Shown: positions 12,270 to 21,667 of the stretch, piece by piece
How the letters are laid out: every line of letters starts with the position of its first letter
Position numbering within the stretch: the first letter of the stretch is position 1
NCBI GenBank assembly: GCA_029204225.1
Contig: MU832589.1
Span: forward strand, 1 to 64,000
Length of the DNA stretch: 64,000 bases
Direction: 5' to 3'
DNA from: Diphasiastrum complanatum
Taxonomy: Eukaryota; Streptophyta; Lycopodiopsida; Lycopodiales; Lycopodiaceae
Program-made: the position numbers and the translations under genes
The notes under the pieces: generated by a model
Told to the model about the DNA's origin: nothing
The model's database searches: none
Seen by the model: the letters and a program-made list of their open reading frames with translations, nothing else

Positions 12270-12640
12270 AATAGTCTTGGCTGCCCGTGAACCCTTTTCT
12301 CTCCTCATCCACCCCTCGCTGCCCTTCGTCTGCCCTTAGTCTTTTATTCTCCTCCTTCTACTCACTGCTGCTGGTTCGATCTCTCCCTGGCCCAACCTTT
12401 CTTCTTCTCCTTCACGCTCAGGCTTGCTGATCTGGTCGCGATCCTCCTCTTCTCGGCCTGCTGCCCAAGCTCGTCCCTCTCTTCCACGATCTGCTACTAG
12501 CCGTGCTCCCTTCTTTGAGAGTCAGTTCCATCGCTCCTCGATGCTTCTGGCCCTCACTTTGGCCGCTTCTTCTACACTCCTTTGCTGCCAGGCTCGCTCT
12601 TCTGCTATTGTTGGTCGTGCTGGCCTTCCTGTTCCTTAGC
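12270..12640 (+). other. Pyrimidine-rich, GC-richer segment of unknown nature
   Basis: C- and T-rich sequence with many CTGCC, CTTCT and CGATC words, unlike its AT-rich surroundings. An open frame at 12424-12639 is Ser/Ala/Arg-rich with no recognisable motif. It could be a retrotransposon LTR or leader. Confidence 0.3.
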
Positions 12641-12649
12641 TGCAGGCTC

Positions 12650-13063
12650 GAAGGGAATGATTGGATTTTATGAACATTACTTTATTCAGGTGGCTCTGTT
12701 TTGAGATGAGATTCTCAATAATCAGAAAGATTTCTGTCGGAATGGCAACCCTGATTTGTAGTGTAGCTGATTGATACAAAAAGAGTGTGTGCTGGTCTAT
12801 GAAGGCAGATGTTTTGCCAATGATGACATTCTGCAGATGTGCAATCAGACTGCAAAGAGATGGCATATTTGGATTCTCATTTGGGACAGAAAGCTGAGGT
12901 GCAACTTAGTGAGTGAGACACCGTAGTGCATGCTCAAAGTTTTGATATTCTTTTCAATAACATAGCTTCATTAACACATTCACCAGCTTTTTTTTAAATT
13001 GGGTTTGTTGTTATTCTACATTTTGTCTCCACACAGTCACTACTTTACATTCGTGAATGAAAC

Positions 13064-13064
<1 letters not shown>
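12650..13064. other. Unassigned sequence
   Basis: Nothing recognised on either strand. Confidence 0.4.

Positions 13065-13107
<43 letters not shown>
13065..13107. repeat. (AG)n microsatellite, about 21 units
   Basis: 43 bp of AG dinucleotides immediately upstream of an ATG at 13108, a position typical of a plant 5' leader. Confidence 0.95.
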
Positions 13108-13111
<4 letters not shown>

Positions 13112-13430
13112 TGATTTCAGCGCGAGCAAAAGCGGCCTTCTACCAACCAAGAGGCCAACCTCGCATTCTCGCGACGATGCTGGTGCTGGATCATCATCAT
13201 CCAACTCACACTTTGTGGCTCCTTCCCCCACGCCGCGCAGGAGTTTGCAGTTTATAGCCTTGGCGGCTTGCATCGGATTCCTGTTGCTGCAATTGCTGCC
13301 CGCCATGCATGTTCGCCACCCTGCCGATCCCACACGCACTTGGATCCCAAAGGCTCCCATATCTCTGCCAGCCGGTTTGACAGTTTGCAGAAGCATGATG
13401 TTCCTTCCAGCAATGTTTCAGCACATGTAC
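13108..13430 (+). CDS. Orphan first exon of a putative type II membrane protein
   Basis: From the ATG at 13108 the frame reads a Ser/Pro/Arg-rich amino end of about 45 residues (MPDFSASKSGLLPTKRPTSH...), then one hydrophobic segment (LQFIALAACIGFLLLQLLPA, about residues 47-66), then a polar stem. This is the layout of Golgi type II anchors such as glycosyltransferases, but no catalytic domain is visible and I do not name a family. A splice donor fits at 13431 (CAT then GTACGTAG). After about residue 80 a neighbouring frame (SRFDSLQKHDVPSSNVSAHV) looks more protein-like, so a frameshift is possible. I chose the start because it follows the AG-rich leader and opens the basic amino end. No later exon was found. 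Confidence 0.4.
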
Positions 13431-13592
13431 GTAGTCCTCTTTATACAGGAGAAAAGGCTTTATTTCCCCTTGGATTGATAAATCATATCACAATTTTTTT
13501 TCCCCTTCATTTTCATTTTCAAGGTCAGTTGGATCCCAGTTGTTTTTCCATTCAATTTCAAATTCAATTACTCCTTATCAGAATATCTACCT

Positions 13593-13709
13593 CATAATTG
13601 CATATTATTAACCCAACGGGGTTGGCTCAGTTGGTTGGCTTGGCATCCAAAGTTTCTTTGGTCCCAGGCGAGCCTCCCCTTGGAAACCAAGAAGCATAAT
13701 TGCATATTA
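13593..13709 (+). mobile_element. Minimal tRNA-derived SINE (87 bp) with perfect 15-bp target duplication
   Basis: The insert 13608-13694 is flanked by identical CATAATTGCATATTA copies at 13593-13607 and 13695-13709. It carries an A-box-like GTTGGCTCAGTTGG and a B-box-like GGTCCCAGGCGAGCCTCC, which matches GGTCCCAG-TTCGAGCCTCC after loss of two T. A CCAAAG-TTT-CTTTGG hairpin lies between the boxes, where a tRNA anticodon arm would be. The 3' end is TTGGAAACCAAGAAG with no long tail. A related copy lies at 55443-55527 on the other strand. Confidence 0.8.
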
Positions 13710-13866
13710 AATGAAGGTTAAAGTAAAATTCTGCTAAAGTCCCTGTGACGCGCTTCATGTTTGGTACCATGAAGAAGATCACAATTTGGCCATTTTCATC
13801 AGACAGCCACTCATTGTCCAATACTACACGCAGTCAAGTCAATGCTCATTGGTGAGAAAGAAGAAC

Positions 13867-13946
13867 CGTGTTCATTCTTCTAGAGCTTCTCAGTACCATA
13901 TGTAGGCGTGTTCATTCTTCTAGAGCTTCTCAGTACCATATGTAGG
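13867..13946 (+). repeat. Perfect 40-bp tandem duplication
   Basis: CGTGTTCATTCTTCTAGAGC and the 20 bases after it occur at 13867-13906 and again, unchanged, at 13907-13946. Confidence 0.95.
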
Positions 13947-14199
13947 ATATAGCTGCAGGTTTAAGGTTTTGAGTAACCTCATCTTTGTTTCCTCCCGGAG
14001 TTCGTTTTTTACGTGCTTTAGATTTTTTATAGCCAATCGTGCTCGGGTAGCGTGATGTTGCCCAGAATCCCTGTGTCTGTGGGGGAGGAAGAGGGGGAAA
14101 GTTTAAAATGTTTGCCCTTCCAACGGGGCAGGCACACTTCGCAAAACCCTGCCCGCCCAAAACGCCTGCCTGCCCGCAGACTTACGGGCCCCCATTCTC

Positions 14200-14203
<4 letters not shown>

Positions 14204-14243
<40 letters not shown>

Positions 14244-14250
14244 CGCGCGC
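14204..14250. repeat. (TG)n-(CG)n alternating purine-pyrimidine tract
   Basis: About 28 bp of TG dinucleotides run into GCGCGCGTGTGCGCGCGC, giving 47 bp of unbroken purine-pyrimidine alternation with GC-rich blocks. This is a classic Z-DNA-forming composition. Confidence 0.9.
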
Positions 14251-14259
14251 ACTCTGCCT

Positions 14260-15204
14260 CTCACTCTATATCAGGTTCTGATCTCACGTAGAAGGCTAGC
14301 TTCGGGCCTTAGCCTTCGGGCCTTGCAATCCGTCATATAGATCAGTACCATCTTTCTATGAGAATGCAGCCCTCATCAAGAAAGCAACAAGCTATGCATC
14401 ATGGCTTTGGATTTATTCCGTCTAACATACTTGGGATCAGCCCATGTTTTTTTCACGCAAGGTTGGATGAGTTAATAATATGTAGTATTGAATGAATTAA
14501 TGAATGAATGAATGTGAAGAAGCGCTGGAACATTGTCGCACTCCATCCTCCTGCCTTTCAATTCATCGTCAATCCCTCTCGCAACAGCTATGACGTCCTC
14601 ACATGATATTTTGGTAGAAACTTTATGGTCTAATGAATGCTTTCTAAAATAATTTCTTGGATTCGAAAGGAGGAGAAGAAGCCTCTTGGACTTGTTCTCC
14701 TTAGTTTCACGCCCAAGCAACACAACTTGCCTCCACAATCAATACCCTCCTCGCACAGACAACTTCGTTTTGGCATCGTGGCTTTGTACTACTAATTTTC
14801 ACCCTCCATTTCTTGATCATGGGTTGCTACTTCCCACCCTCCATTGTAGATATTTGTAGGGCTCTATCATCTAATAGTTTTTGATGTTTTCTGATAACAC
14901 CAATGCAAGAACATACAAGTAAGCGATCTCTGACTAAAATTACGATTATACAATGCAAAATATCTTTACTTGTGCAAAGAAGAGATTGAACAGTTTCGTG
15001 TAGCAATTAATTAAGGCAAAATTGTAGGAAATTCAATCTGAAAGTAATTCATTGACAATTTTCTTTCATTCATAGGAATTGAAATTAGAAGATATGATAT
15101 TGATTTGAGCTTCAACATTTGATTGAAGTGATATGAATGTCTATATGAGAATCATCATGTACAAGTTCGTATTGAATAATAGCAAAACAAGTGATAACTT
15201 CTAT
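14260..15204. other. Unassigned sequence
   Basis: No supported gene. A small near-repeat of CTTCGGGCCTT occurs at about 14300-14325. Confidence 0.4.
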
Positions 15205-15573
15205 ATGATTATAATGACCCCACAAGGATTGCCCCTAAAATGAGGATAGGAGAACACAATAAGAGAGACTATGGAGCCAAACCGCCCAACCAGAATCCAT
15301 TGGGTTTGCAATCAATCATTAGGATAGAAGCATGGATATTGATTCTAGATCACATCTCTTCATGCAGTCCTCCTGCCTATATCCGTCACACAGGCATGCA
15401 ATACTCCACATGTCTCAATTAGAGTGTCTGGGTCCTCTCAAGGTAATTAGTCACAAACAGGCCTTGACATGAAATTAAATCTCGGCTTGACCAATAATCT
15501 CGAGTACTGGAGGTTCGGTCTACCATATTAGGACTATTCCAGGTCCTTAACCGATTATGGCCATAACAATGAT
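15205..15573 (-). mobile_element. Solo LTR with 5-bp target duplication ATGAT
   Basis: The LTR 15210-15568 (359 bp) is flanked by ATGAT at 15205-15209 and 15569-15573. It reads TGTTATGGCC at its minus-strand start and aligns to the 490-bp LTR at 55855-56344 (TGTTACGACC), sharing TCTCAATTAGAGTGTCTGGG and CTCTCAAGGT. Its far end has TA where the relative has TG. It is shorter because of internal deletions. The absence of internal sequence means a full element was lost by LTR-LTR recombination. Confidence 0.85.
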
Positions 15574-17240
15574 GGTGTTCTTTTTTGGGTTTTGCTTGTT
15601 CTAGAGTGGATGTGCAAGGCTTTAATGGTTTTCCATATTGGCATTGTGGGCTACAAATAGTTATGACTCAAGATGCCCATGTATTCTTAACCTGTTAGTT
15701 TTTAAATTGATATACATATGTATTGCTTCCATGCAAGACAATTCAAAGTTAAATTAAATCGAGAAATATTTCGTTTGTCTTTTACATTTTGGAGAGGTTG
15801 CCAATCGTCTGTTTCAATGCAGAACATGCATGTAGCAATATTTAGTGACAGATAATTTTAATTTTTAATCACAAATTTTCTATTCAGTCATGTATGAATT
15901 CTCTTGCTATAGTTTAAATGACCTTGCATCTTTCTCTTTAGATATTTCAGCAAGATTTTCATTTTCAATGTTGTCTTTCACTTTCTTTGTTGTTTTGATG
16001 TAGACTTTACAAAATGTTATCGTTGGTTGTTTAGCTAGCTTGTCATAAATCTGTGTACATAGATGAGCTAAATTTGTCAACTTACTATGCTTGTATACTA
16101 ACGATTGTTTTTAAAAAAATCAAATAAAAAACCGTTGTTCGAAAGAACACTGAACAAGCTTTGTACGCTATTTGAGATGTTTCATGGCAATTTGCAAATC
16201 GCAAGTTCGAATTTCATTTTTCATATTGCATTATCGTTCGGGAGAAAGGCGAATCTCCTAGTTTATAATTTTGAGAGGGAAATTGCCACCTCTTCTTTTG
16301 CCATCTTACATTTGATCAAAAAGATGGCTCTCTAATATTTGACTTTTCTTAACAAACCCTAACATTGTGGAAAGATCTCAAATATTCTTCAAAGCTCGTT
16401 CAGTGTTCTTTCAAACTATGATTCTTAATTCTATGATTATGAAAAGAATGATTTCCTCAACAAGGATAATATTTAGACTCACTTGAACAACCTTGTCATT
16501 AGTAATCGAAATTAGCTGAAAGATATCAACAACTGTCAACTATTTCAGTTTGGACATTGTTCTTAATTATTACTCACCTCAAATGTCTCGAGTGTTTCAA
16601 ACATTTTTCAGAATACATGAACATCTAATTCTTGTAATTATCAAGTATTTTTTATTACATTCTTTTCCAAAATGCAACTTCTTTTTAACTACAACACACA
16701 CGTGTGACGAGTACGAAATTTATTTCAAAAAGGTAAATTTTCTAAACTTTTTCCTTGTTAAGATGTTGGACAAATCACATGCATTTAATGTCATTGAAAT
16801 GAAGTTAAGATAGTAAAAAACAATTCTTTGACTGCGTATTTGCATGTGTCATCTTCAAAACAATATTTGCCTACAATTAGCAGGACAAAATTGCATTGCT
16901 AGTTATGACCAGCTTTATATAGAATTTATGATCTATCTTTTAAGAAGGCATGAACAATTATTTCATATTATTCCATTGAAGGAGTATGATGTAGTATTGA
17001 GGAAGGCAAACCACATTTGTAGGTGCCTTTGTTGTCTCAATGGACTAGGTATCGTTTATGAGGAGGTGGGCTACAGCCTTTTGCCGCCCCGTTGGATGAA
17101 CGATACCAGACGTACCAGCCCACCGTCGGATGAATGATACCAGACGTAAGAGGAGAGATAGACGGTCAAGATATTTAGAAAGGTATTGTGCCATAGCCGC
17201 ATGGGAGCAATGATTCATCATGCCGATTAGGGCAAGGAAG
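15574..17240. other. AT-rich unassigned sequence
   Basis: No supported gene or element. A 24-bp phrase, GGATGAA(C/T)GATACCAGACGTA, occurs twice at about 17092 and 17127. Confidence 0.4.
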
Positions 17241-17249
17241 AAGCCACTA

Positions 17250-17480
17250 CAGATTTGCCCCATGTAAATCTTATTTGGATTCGAGGTTGGTTCTACCATT
17301 CTCACAATAGTGAGGCCTATAGAGCAACCTTTCACAGTAGACAATTGGAGCTGCCTCAAAAGCATGGTGGGTTTTCACGTTAAATTCTTTTGCTTGTTTC
17401 AATACTTCCTATGAAATATGAACAAAATGATATCTGGAACAATGTGTGAGTCCATTGCAACCTTCACAACAGGCTAACCA
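17250..17480 (+). pseudogene. Legumain (vacuolar processing enzyme) C-terminal exon, copy A
   Basis: The plus frame reads ILFGFEVGSTILTIVRP then VDNWSCLKSMVG, matching the legumain C-terminal region where LLFG..., VRP-x-GQP and VDDW-x-CLK-x-M are conserved. Legumain is a vacuolar Cys protease cleaving after Asn, and this part belongs to the prodomain, not the catalytic domain. A stop precedes the segment (ATGTAA at about 17261) and another follows about 17395. The catalytic exons are absent upstream. Copies B (44.9-46.9 kb) and C (35.7-36.3 kb) carry the same exon on the minus strand. Confidence 0.75.
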
Positions 17481-18262
17481 TAGGATTCAAACAAAGATTA
17501 TAAATCAAAAGATATTGAAGCAGCCTAGTTCAGATTGAACTCCAAATTATTGATTTTGCTTGTAGGCCAAAACTAGTCAAAAAATATTACAGTTTTTTTT
17601 TTTCTTTAGTGGCTGTAGACCAAAACTTATCGAACACATCTTGAAACAAGCTCATGCATGCTTTTATGTTGGGATTTACAGGTGCGAGCATTCAACAACA
17701 AGTGTGGAGTGCTTACACAATATGGTCGGTTTTTCTCATAGTTTTTTAGAATATCCACATTTGACGCAAATAAACTCTTAAAATGCAAAGAAACAATCTA
17801 TTTTTAAATTCATTTGAATTAGAGCAAAAAAACAAGCAAGTCATGATTGCTAAGGCCTCCTTGCAAAGCAAGACATGACCAAAAGAAAATTCATAATTGA
17901 AACCCATGGACCTTTTAGGCCTTCTCCCAGTCTGTTGATGTCTACTCTTTTCAAACAGGTTTGGGCTATAACTATTGAGGCTTGAAGTTTTTTATGGGCT
18001 CGAGCTTTGGTTTCTCACAGCTACATGACAAAATAAATAACGTGATCTTGACAAGCCTAAAAAGTTACAGTGATATTGTTTGTAATTCTATTTGATCAGT
18101 ATGTTGCCTGATATGTATGATGCATAGCAAGAGTAGGTGGGCACTACTAGGAATGTAAGTGCAAAGATAAAGCACGAGACAGTTGAAGTGGCATGAAACC
18201 AAGCATGTCTCTTGCTTCATGTCCTATAATTTGATTGTCCTTGAGATCTGGATAACATGAAC
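17250..18262 (+). repeat. Dispersed inverted copy of the legumain 3' region
   Basis: This kilobase is the reverse complement of about 44275-45330. Shared landmarks include GCTTGTAGGCCAAAACT, CTGTAAATCCCAAC (reverse), GAGGCCT(T/C)AGCAATCATG and, at the far end, ATAACATGAA. Divergence is moderate with indels. It covers the last legumain exon and its downstream noncoding DNA, so the duplicated unit was a gene segment. Confidence 0.8.
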
Positions 18263-18264
18263 AG

Positions 18265-18836
18265 ATAATACACAAAGCACACCAAAGTAGGCACCAAATA
18301 TCCACTTTATTGATTTCACTTCAAAGTATACAACAAGTTACAAGCATAAACACATAAGAGCACTACTGCTAAGTCTCCTCCTAGCCACTTGCTGCATGGA
18401 CTATGATCAGGAATGCCTCTCTCTAGGCTCACCTATACATAATCCTCAAGCACCCACTTAACCATGACCCTTTCCTAATGTCGACACATGGTGAGTCCCA
18501 TGCACAATCGACACTTGCCACTTGGCAGTATCTTGACACATTGGAAAGTGAGTAGGAGGACCGTGTCACTCATGCATTGGACCAAGTGTCCCAATGAGCA
18601 TATGACACATGTTTTGTTGACCAGTCAACTTCTACCTTTTAGGAGGGTAGTTCGGTAGCTTCTAAATTAAGACCTTGTACCCTATACCAAATATAAACAG
18701 GACAACAAGTTACAAAAAACTGCTATTTATATTTTCTGACAAAACACCAAAGGCCGATGTGAGCCATTTTAATATTTACAATTTACAATACAAGTCCGAC
18801 GTGTTTACACTAAGGCACGAATATAATTACATAACA
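18265..18836 (-). mobile_element. Chromovirus 3' LTR (left boundary approximate)
   Basis: On the minus strand the LTR starts TGTTATGTAA at 18836, directly after a polypurine tract, and runs toward 18265, where the legumain-related repeat ends. No second LTR or target duplication was found, so the left boundary is estimated from the end of that homology. Confidence 0.6.
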
Positions 18837-18855
18837 TTCCCTTCCCTCCTCAAGG
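18837..18855 (-). other. Polypurine tract of the chromovirus
   Basis: Minus-strand CCTTGAGGAGGGAAGGGAA sits immediately before the LTR start TGTTATG, the expected place for plus-strand priming in Ty3/gypsy elements. Confidence 0.7.
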
Positions 18856-18865
18856 AACAACTTCC

Positions 18866-19130
18866 ACGATGGTAAAAGAAGGGCACTGTGCATGCAAAGC
18901 GTGCGCGGTCTCTCCCAGGTAGCATCAGTGAGATGTCTATCGTGCTACGCAACCAAGTACTCACGGAAGAAACGGTTTCTAAGTCGTCTCTCTCTCCGGT
19001 CCAATACTCTGTCAGGTCTGTGCATCATCTCTCTATGCTCTTGAAACAACACAAGTCTATCAGTTAGCAAGTTATCACCCTCATGTAAACCTCTCTTTAC
19101 AACAAGTTGCAATCCAAGAAAATGGTCCAT
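18866..19130 (-). pseudogene. Chromovirus integrase C-terminus with chromodomain
   Basis: The minus frame reads VLDRRERRLRNRFFREYLVA, stop, HDRHLTDATWERPRT. The pattern ILD-x-R-x3-LRN...(E)YLV-x-W-x5-(D)ATWE is the chromodomain at the integrase end of plant Ty3/gypsy chromoviruses, which directs insertion toward chromatin marks. The single stop (TAG at 18945-18947) replaces the conserved Trp, a TGG to TAG change. The polypurine tract and LTR follow in the correct order. The rest of pol is missing upstream. Confidence 0.75.
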
Positions 19131-19495
19131 GTATGGGTCCCAAAAAATAGCATATCATACAATTATGGTTGAAACCAACATTGTAGGGTACAAGTATTCC
19201 TTACTAATAGAAATCTCTAACTCGTTACTCTACTAAAAGTAAGCCTCTACGACCTAATAAGGGGTAACCAAAACCCACAACAATGGGCATCTCCTGGCCA
19301 TATACACTATAGGTGAGTGCTTTGTGCAATTTCAAGATTGCATCAGGACCAAATTCGAATTGTGGTGCACTTTTTATTGTTCAAGCTTTGGATCCTCAGA
19401 GCTGTCTCGTGCTTGGGACTTGTCTATATGTAAAACAACATATGGACGTAAATGCCTCGTCCTCTCCAATACCACCTCCCTAGAATGTGTATCTA

Positions 19496-19693
19496 CTAGA
19501 AATGCTGTGACTTTATAACCTCGTCACAGATACCTATTTTGCCTCTGCCACCCACACCCTCGACCGTAATCTCCTGTTTAGGTAGCAAAATCAAGCAAAC
19601 ATGGTTGAACAACTTGCTTGGCAACAAAAGCTCTAAACCACAACCGGTGTCTATAATCATCTGAACATCTAACATAACACTGCGATGCTCCAA
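19496..19693 (-). pseudogene. Retropepsin-like aspartic protease fragment
   Basis: The frame reads VQMIIDTGCGLELLLPSKLF followed by a Gly-rich EGVGGRGKIGI. IDTG-x-(x)n-LP plus a later hydrophobic-Gly segment fits the aspartic protease of retroelements. It lies upstream of the chromodomain in the same orientation, but only about 370 bp separate them, far less than a pol gene. Either a large deletion joined the two ends or they come from different elements. Confidence 0.4.
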
Positions 19694-19994
19694 CTTGAAC
19701 CAAGTAAGTCCAACATGATTTTTTCTATTTGAGACTTTAAGCGGAGGGGTTATAATGTCATTAGGTATTGCTCAAAGTATGTGCTAAAACAAATATTGAG
19801 CTGATATATTCTGAATTGAACTCTGAGAGAATTATCATTTTTGAGAAGTATTGATTGATCGAATTTTGGTTAGTCTTTCATCATATAGAATCAGATTCTT
19901 GAAAGTGGAATAGATCTAGCAGATCTAATCTGAGATAGTTTTTGGAAAAATCTATATCCAATCACATTATCAATTTGATCTAAAGGCTGTCCCT

Positions 19995-20920
19995 AGAGCT
20001 GCTCTTGGAGGTGCTCCACAGGAGGTCAATCCAATTATTGTTAGAAGAGCATCCCAATTGGATCTACCCAAATATAATGGATTAACAGATCCAGTTCGAT
20101 TTTTTCAGATCTATGCTGAATCCTGTGAGTTCTATGGTGAGATTTATTCTCAAGATAAACTTAAGCTATTTCCTATGGCCTTAATAGGCGCATCACAAGA
20201 TTGGTACTATAACCAAGATGAAACTGAGCGTACAGATTGAGAGGTTCTTAAATGAGCCCTTATCACACGGTTCAAACCGCAGAAGTTTATGGAAGACCCT
20301 TTCTTACTTTTAAGTAAAATTAAAATGGAAAAGCGGGAAATGGTTCGAGATTACATCGAAAGGGTGAAACGTCTTAAATCTGAATGTGAGCCTGAGCTGA
20401 TTAATGAAAATGCCAGATTATGTGGTTTTTGTCAGGTCTACCTAAACAGATCTGACGTGAACTGAAATGCGATAATGAGTACGCACTTTTGCAAAATGCG
20501 ATGGACGATGCCATTCGGGAGGAGGATGAAGATTCAGATGATGAGCCGAATGTCAGTATGTTGCCTTATACAGCAGGGCAGACTACTACGACATCCACCA
20601 CTACTGCATCATCGAATGCCAATGCTACTGCAGGAATGATGCTCAATGAGTTCGAGAAACTTGGGAAGACCCAACAGAAACAGATGGAAAAGTTGCAGTT
20701 GCAATTTAATGAGAAGATCAAAGCTTTGGAAAATTTCCACGGAGAAGCGAACAAGGAACCTGAGAAGTTTGCAAAGACTTTTTCTACCAGGGAAAATGTC
20801 TGGTGTTCTATTTGTACATGAAATCACACAGTGAATGAGTGTCCTCAATTGAAAAAACGAACGGAAATCAATGTTTGCCATCTGTGTAATTCACCTGACC
20901 ATGAGACTGCTTTTGGAACT
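19995..20920 (+). pseudogene. gypsy 1 gag, capsid region and first knuckles
   Basis: The frame holds the retrotransposon gag capsid fold: LDLPKYNGLTDPVRFFQIY, then QDKLKLFPMALIGASQDWYY, KMEKREMVRDYIERVKRL. The capsid interacts with itself to form virus-like particles. TGA codons at about 20238 (after ERTD, a Trp position) and 20252, a one-T deletion near 20430 and a further TGA near 20457 break it. A Thr/Ser-rich linker at 20570-20640 and an acidic/Lys coiled stretch at 20641-20760 follow. Knuckles CSIC...H...C and CHLCNSPDH lie at about 20808-20910, the first interrupted by TGA. Confidence 0.75.
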
Positions 20921-20955
20921 TCAACCCTCGAATGATTCAGCAACGGTATGCCTAG

Positions 20956-21614
20956 ATGGGATATCGAGATCCACAGTATGGAGGCAATCCATCAACAAGA
21001 CTACGACAATCTACTCTTGGATACCCGGAGCGTCTAGCCTTGCCTGCCCCACCAAAGCACTCCGCTCCTCCCGCCAATTTGATGGAACCAGAACCTTACG
21101 GAAGTGTTGAGCAATGGAGCTACGGTAATGATCAGGAAGGTGGATCTTCAGAACAGTATGCCATTTATGTTGCCACTCAACAACAAGCCTCGAGAAATTG
21201 GCCAGAGCACCACTTGGATGCTTTGCATGTGGAGAAAATCACAGAGTTGCAGAATGCCCAAATAAAGAAAAATTTGTACCATTCTGTCGTGACTGTGGAT
21301 ATGGGCATTGCTATAAAGACTGTCCAGCAAGACCGAAGCCACCACCAGCTACAGCACCTGTAAATTTGATAACAATCAAGCAAGGATCGGTAGCTCATAA
21401 TAAACCAAGTGCACCCTTGATGGTGGTCACCAGAGCACAAAAGCAAAAAGAACCAGTAGTGGATTCAGTACCTGCTGATTCTATACCATTGAACGATACA
21501 CCAACAACATCGGAAGTTTATCCAAATCTTAATGCAGAAAAACGAAGATATCAGGATATGAGACATTGGATTAAGCATCTGCAAGAAGAAGAGGAACTGA
21601 AGCTGCTAAAGTAA
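20956..21614 (+). pseudogene. gypsy 1 gag, Pro/Gln-rich linker and last two zinc knuckles
   Basis: A Pro/Tyr/Gln-rich linker (20956-21197) passes by frameshift into a 138-residue frame from 21198. That frame carries C8/C11/H15/C20 and C30/C33/H37/C42, both with C-x2-C-x3-H-x4-C spacing, separated by a short PNKEKFVPF linker. Zinc knuckles bind element RNA. The same short-spaced pair occurs in the 2.3-3.7 kb gag, marking both as one clade. The frame closes at 21614, 54 bp before the pol frame. Confidence 0.75.
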
Positions 21615-21667
21615 CAGGTGAAGTTCAGTTTTCGCCATTGCAGCCTTCAAGAAATTAACGTACGGAT

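Noticed and set aside
16150-16320. SINE-like B box (AAGTTCGAATTTC) near 16200
   Set aside because: No A box at the proper distance, no target duplication and no similarity to the two SINE copies.
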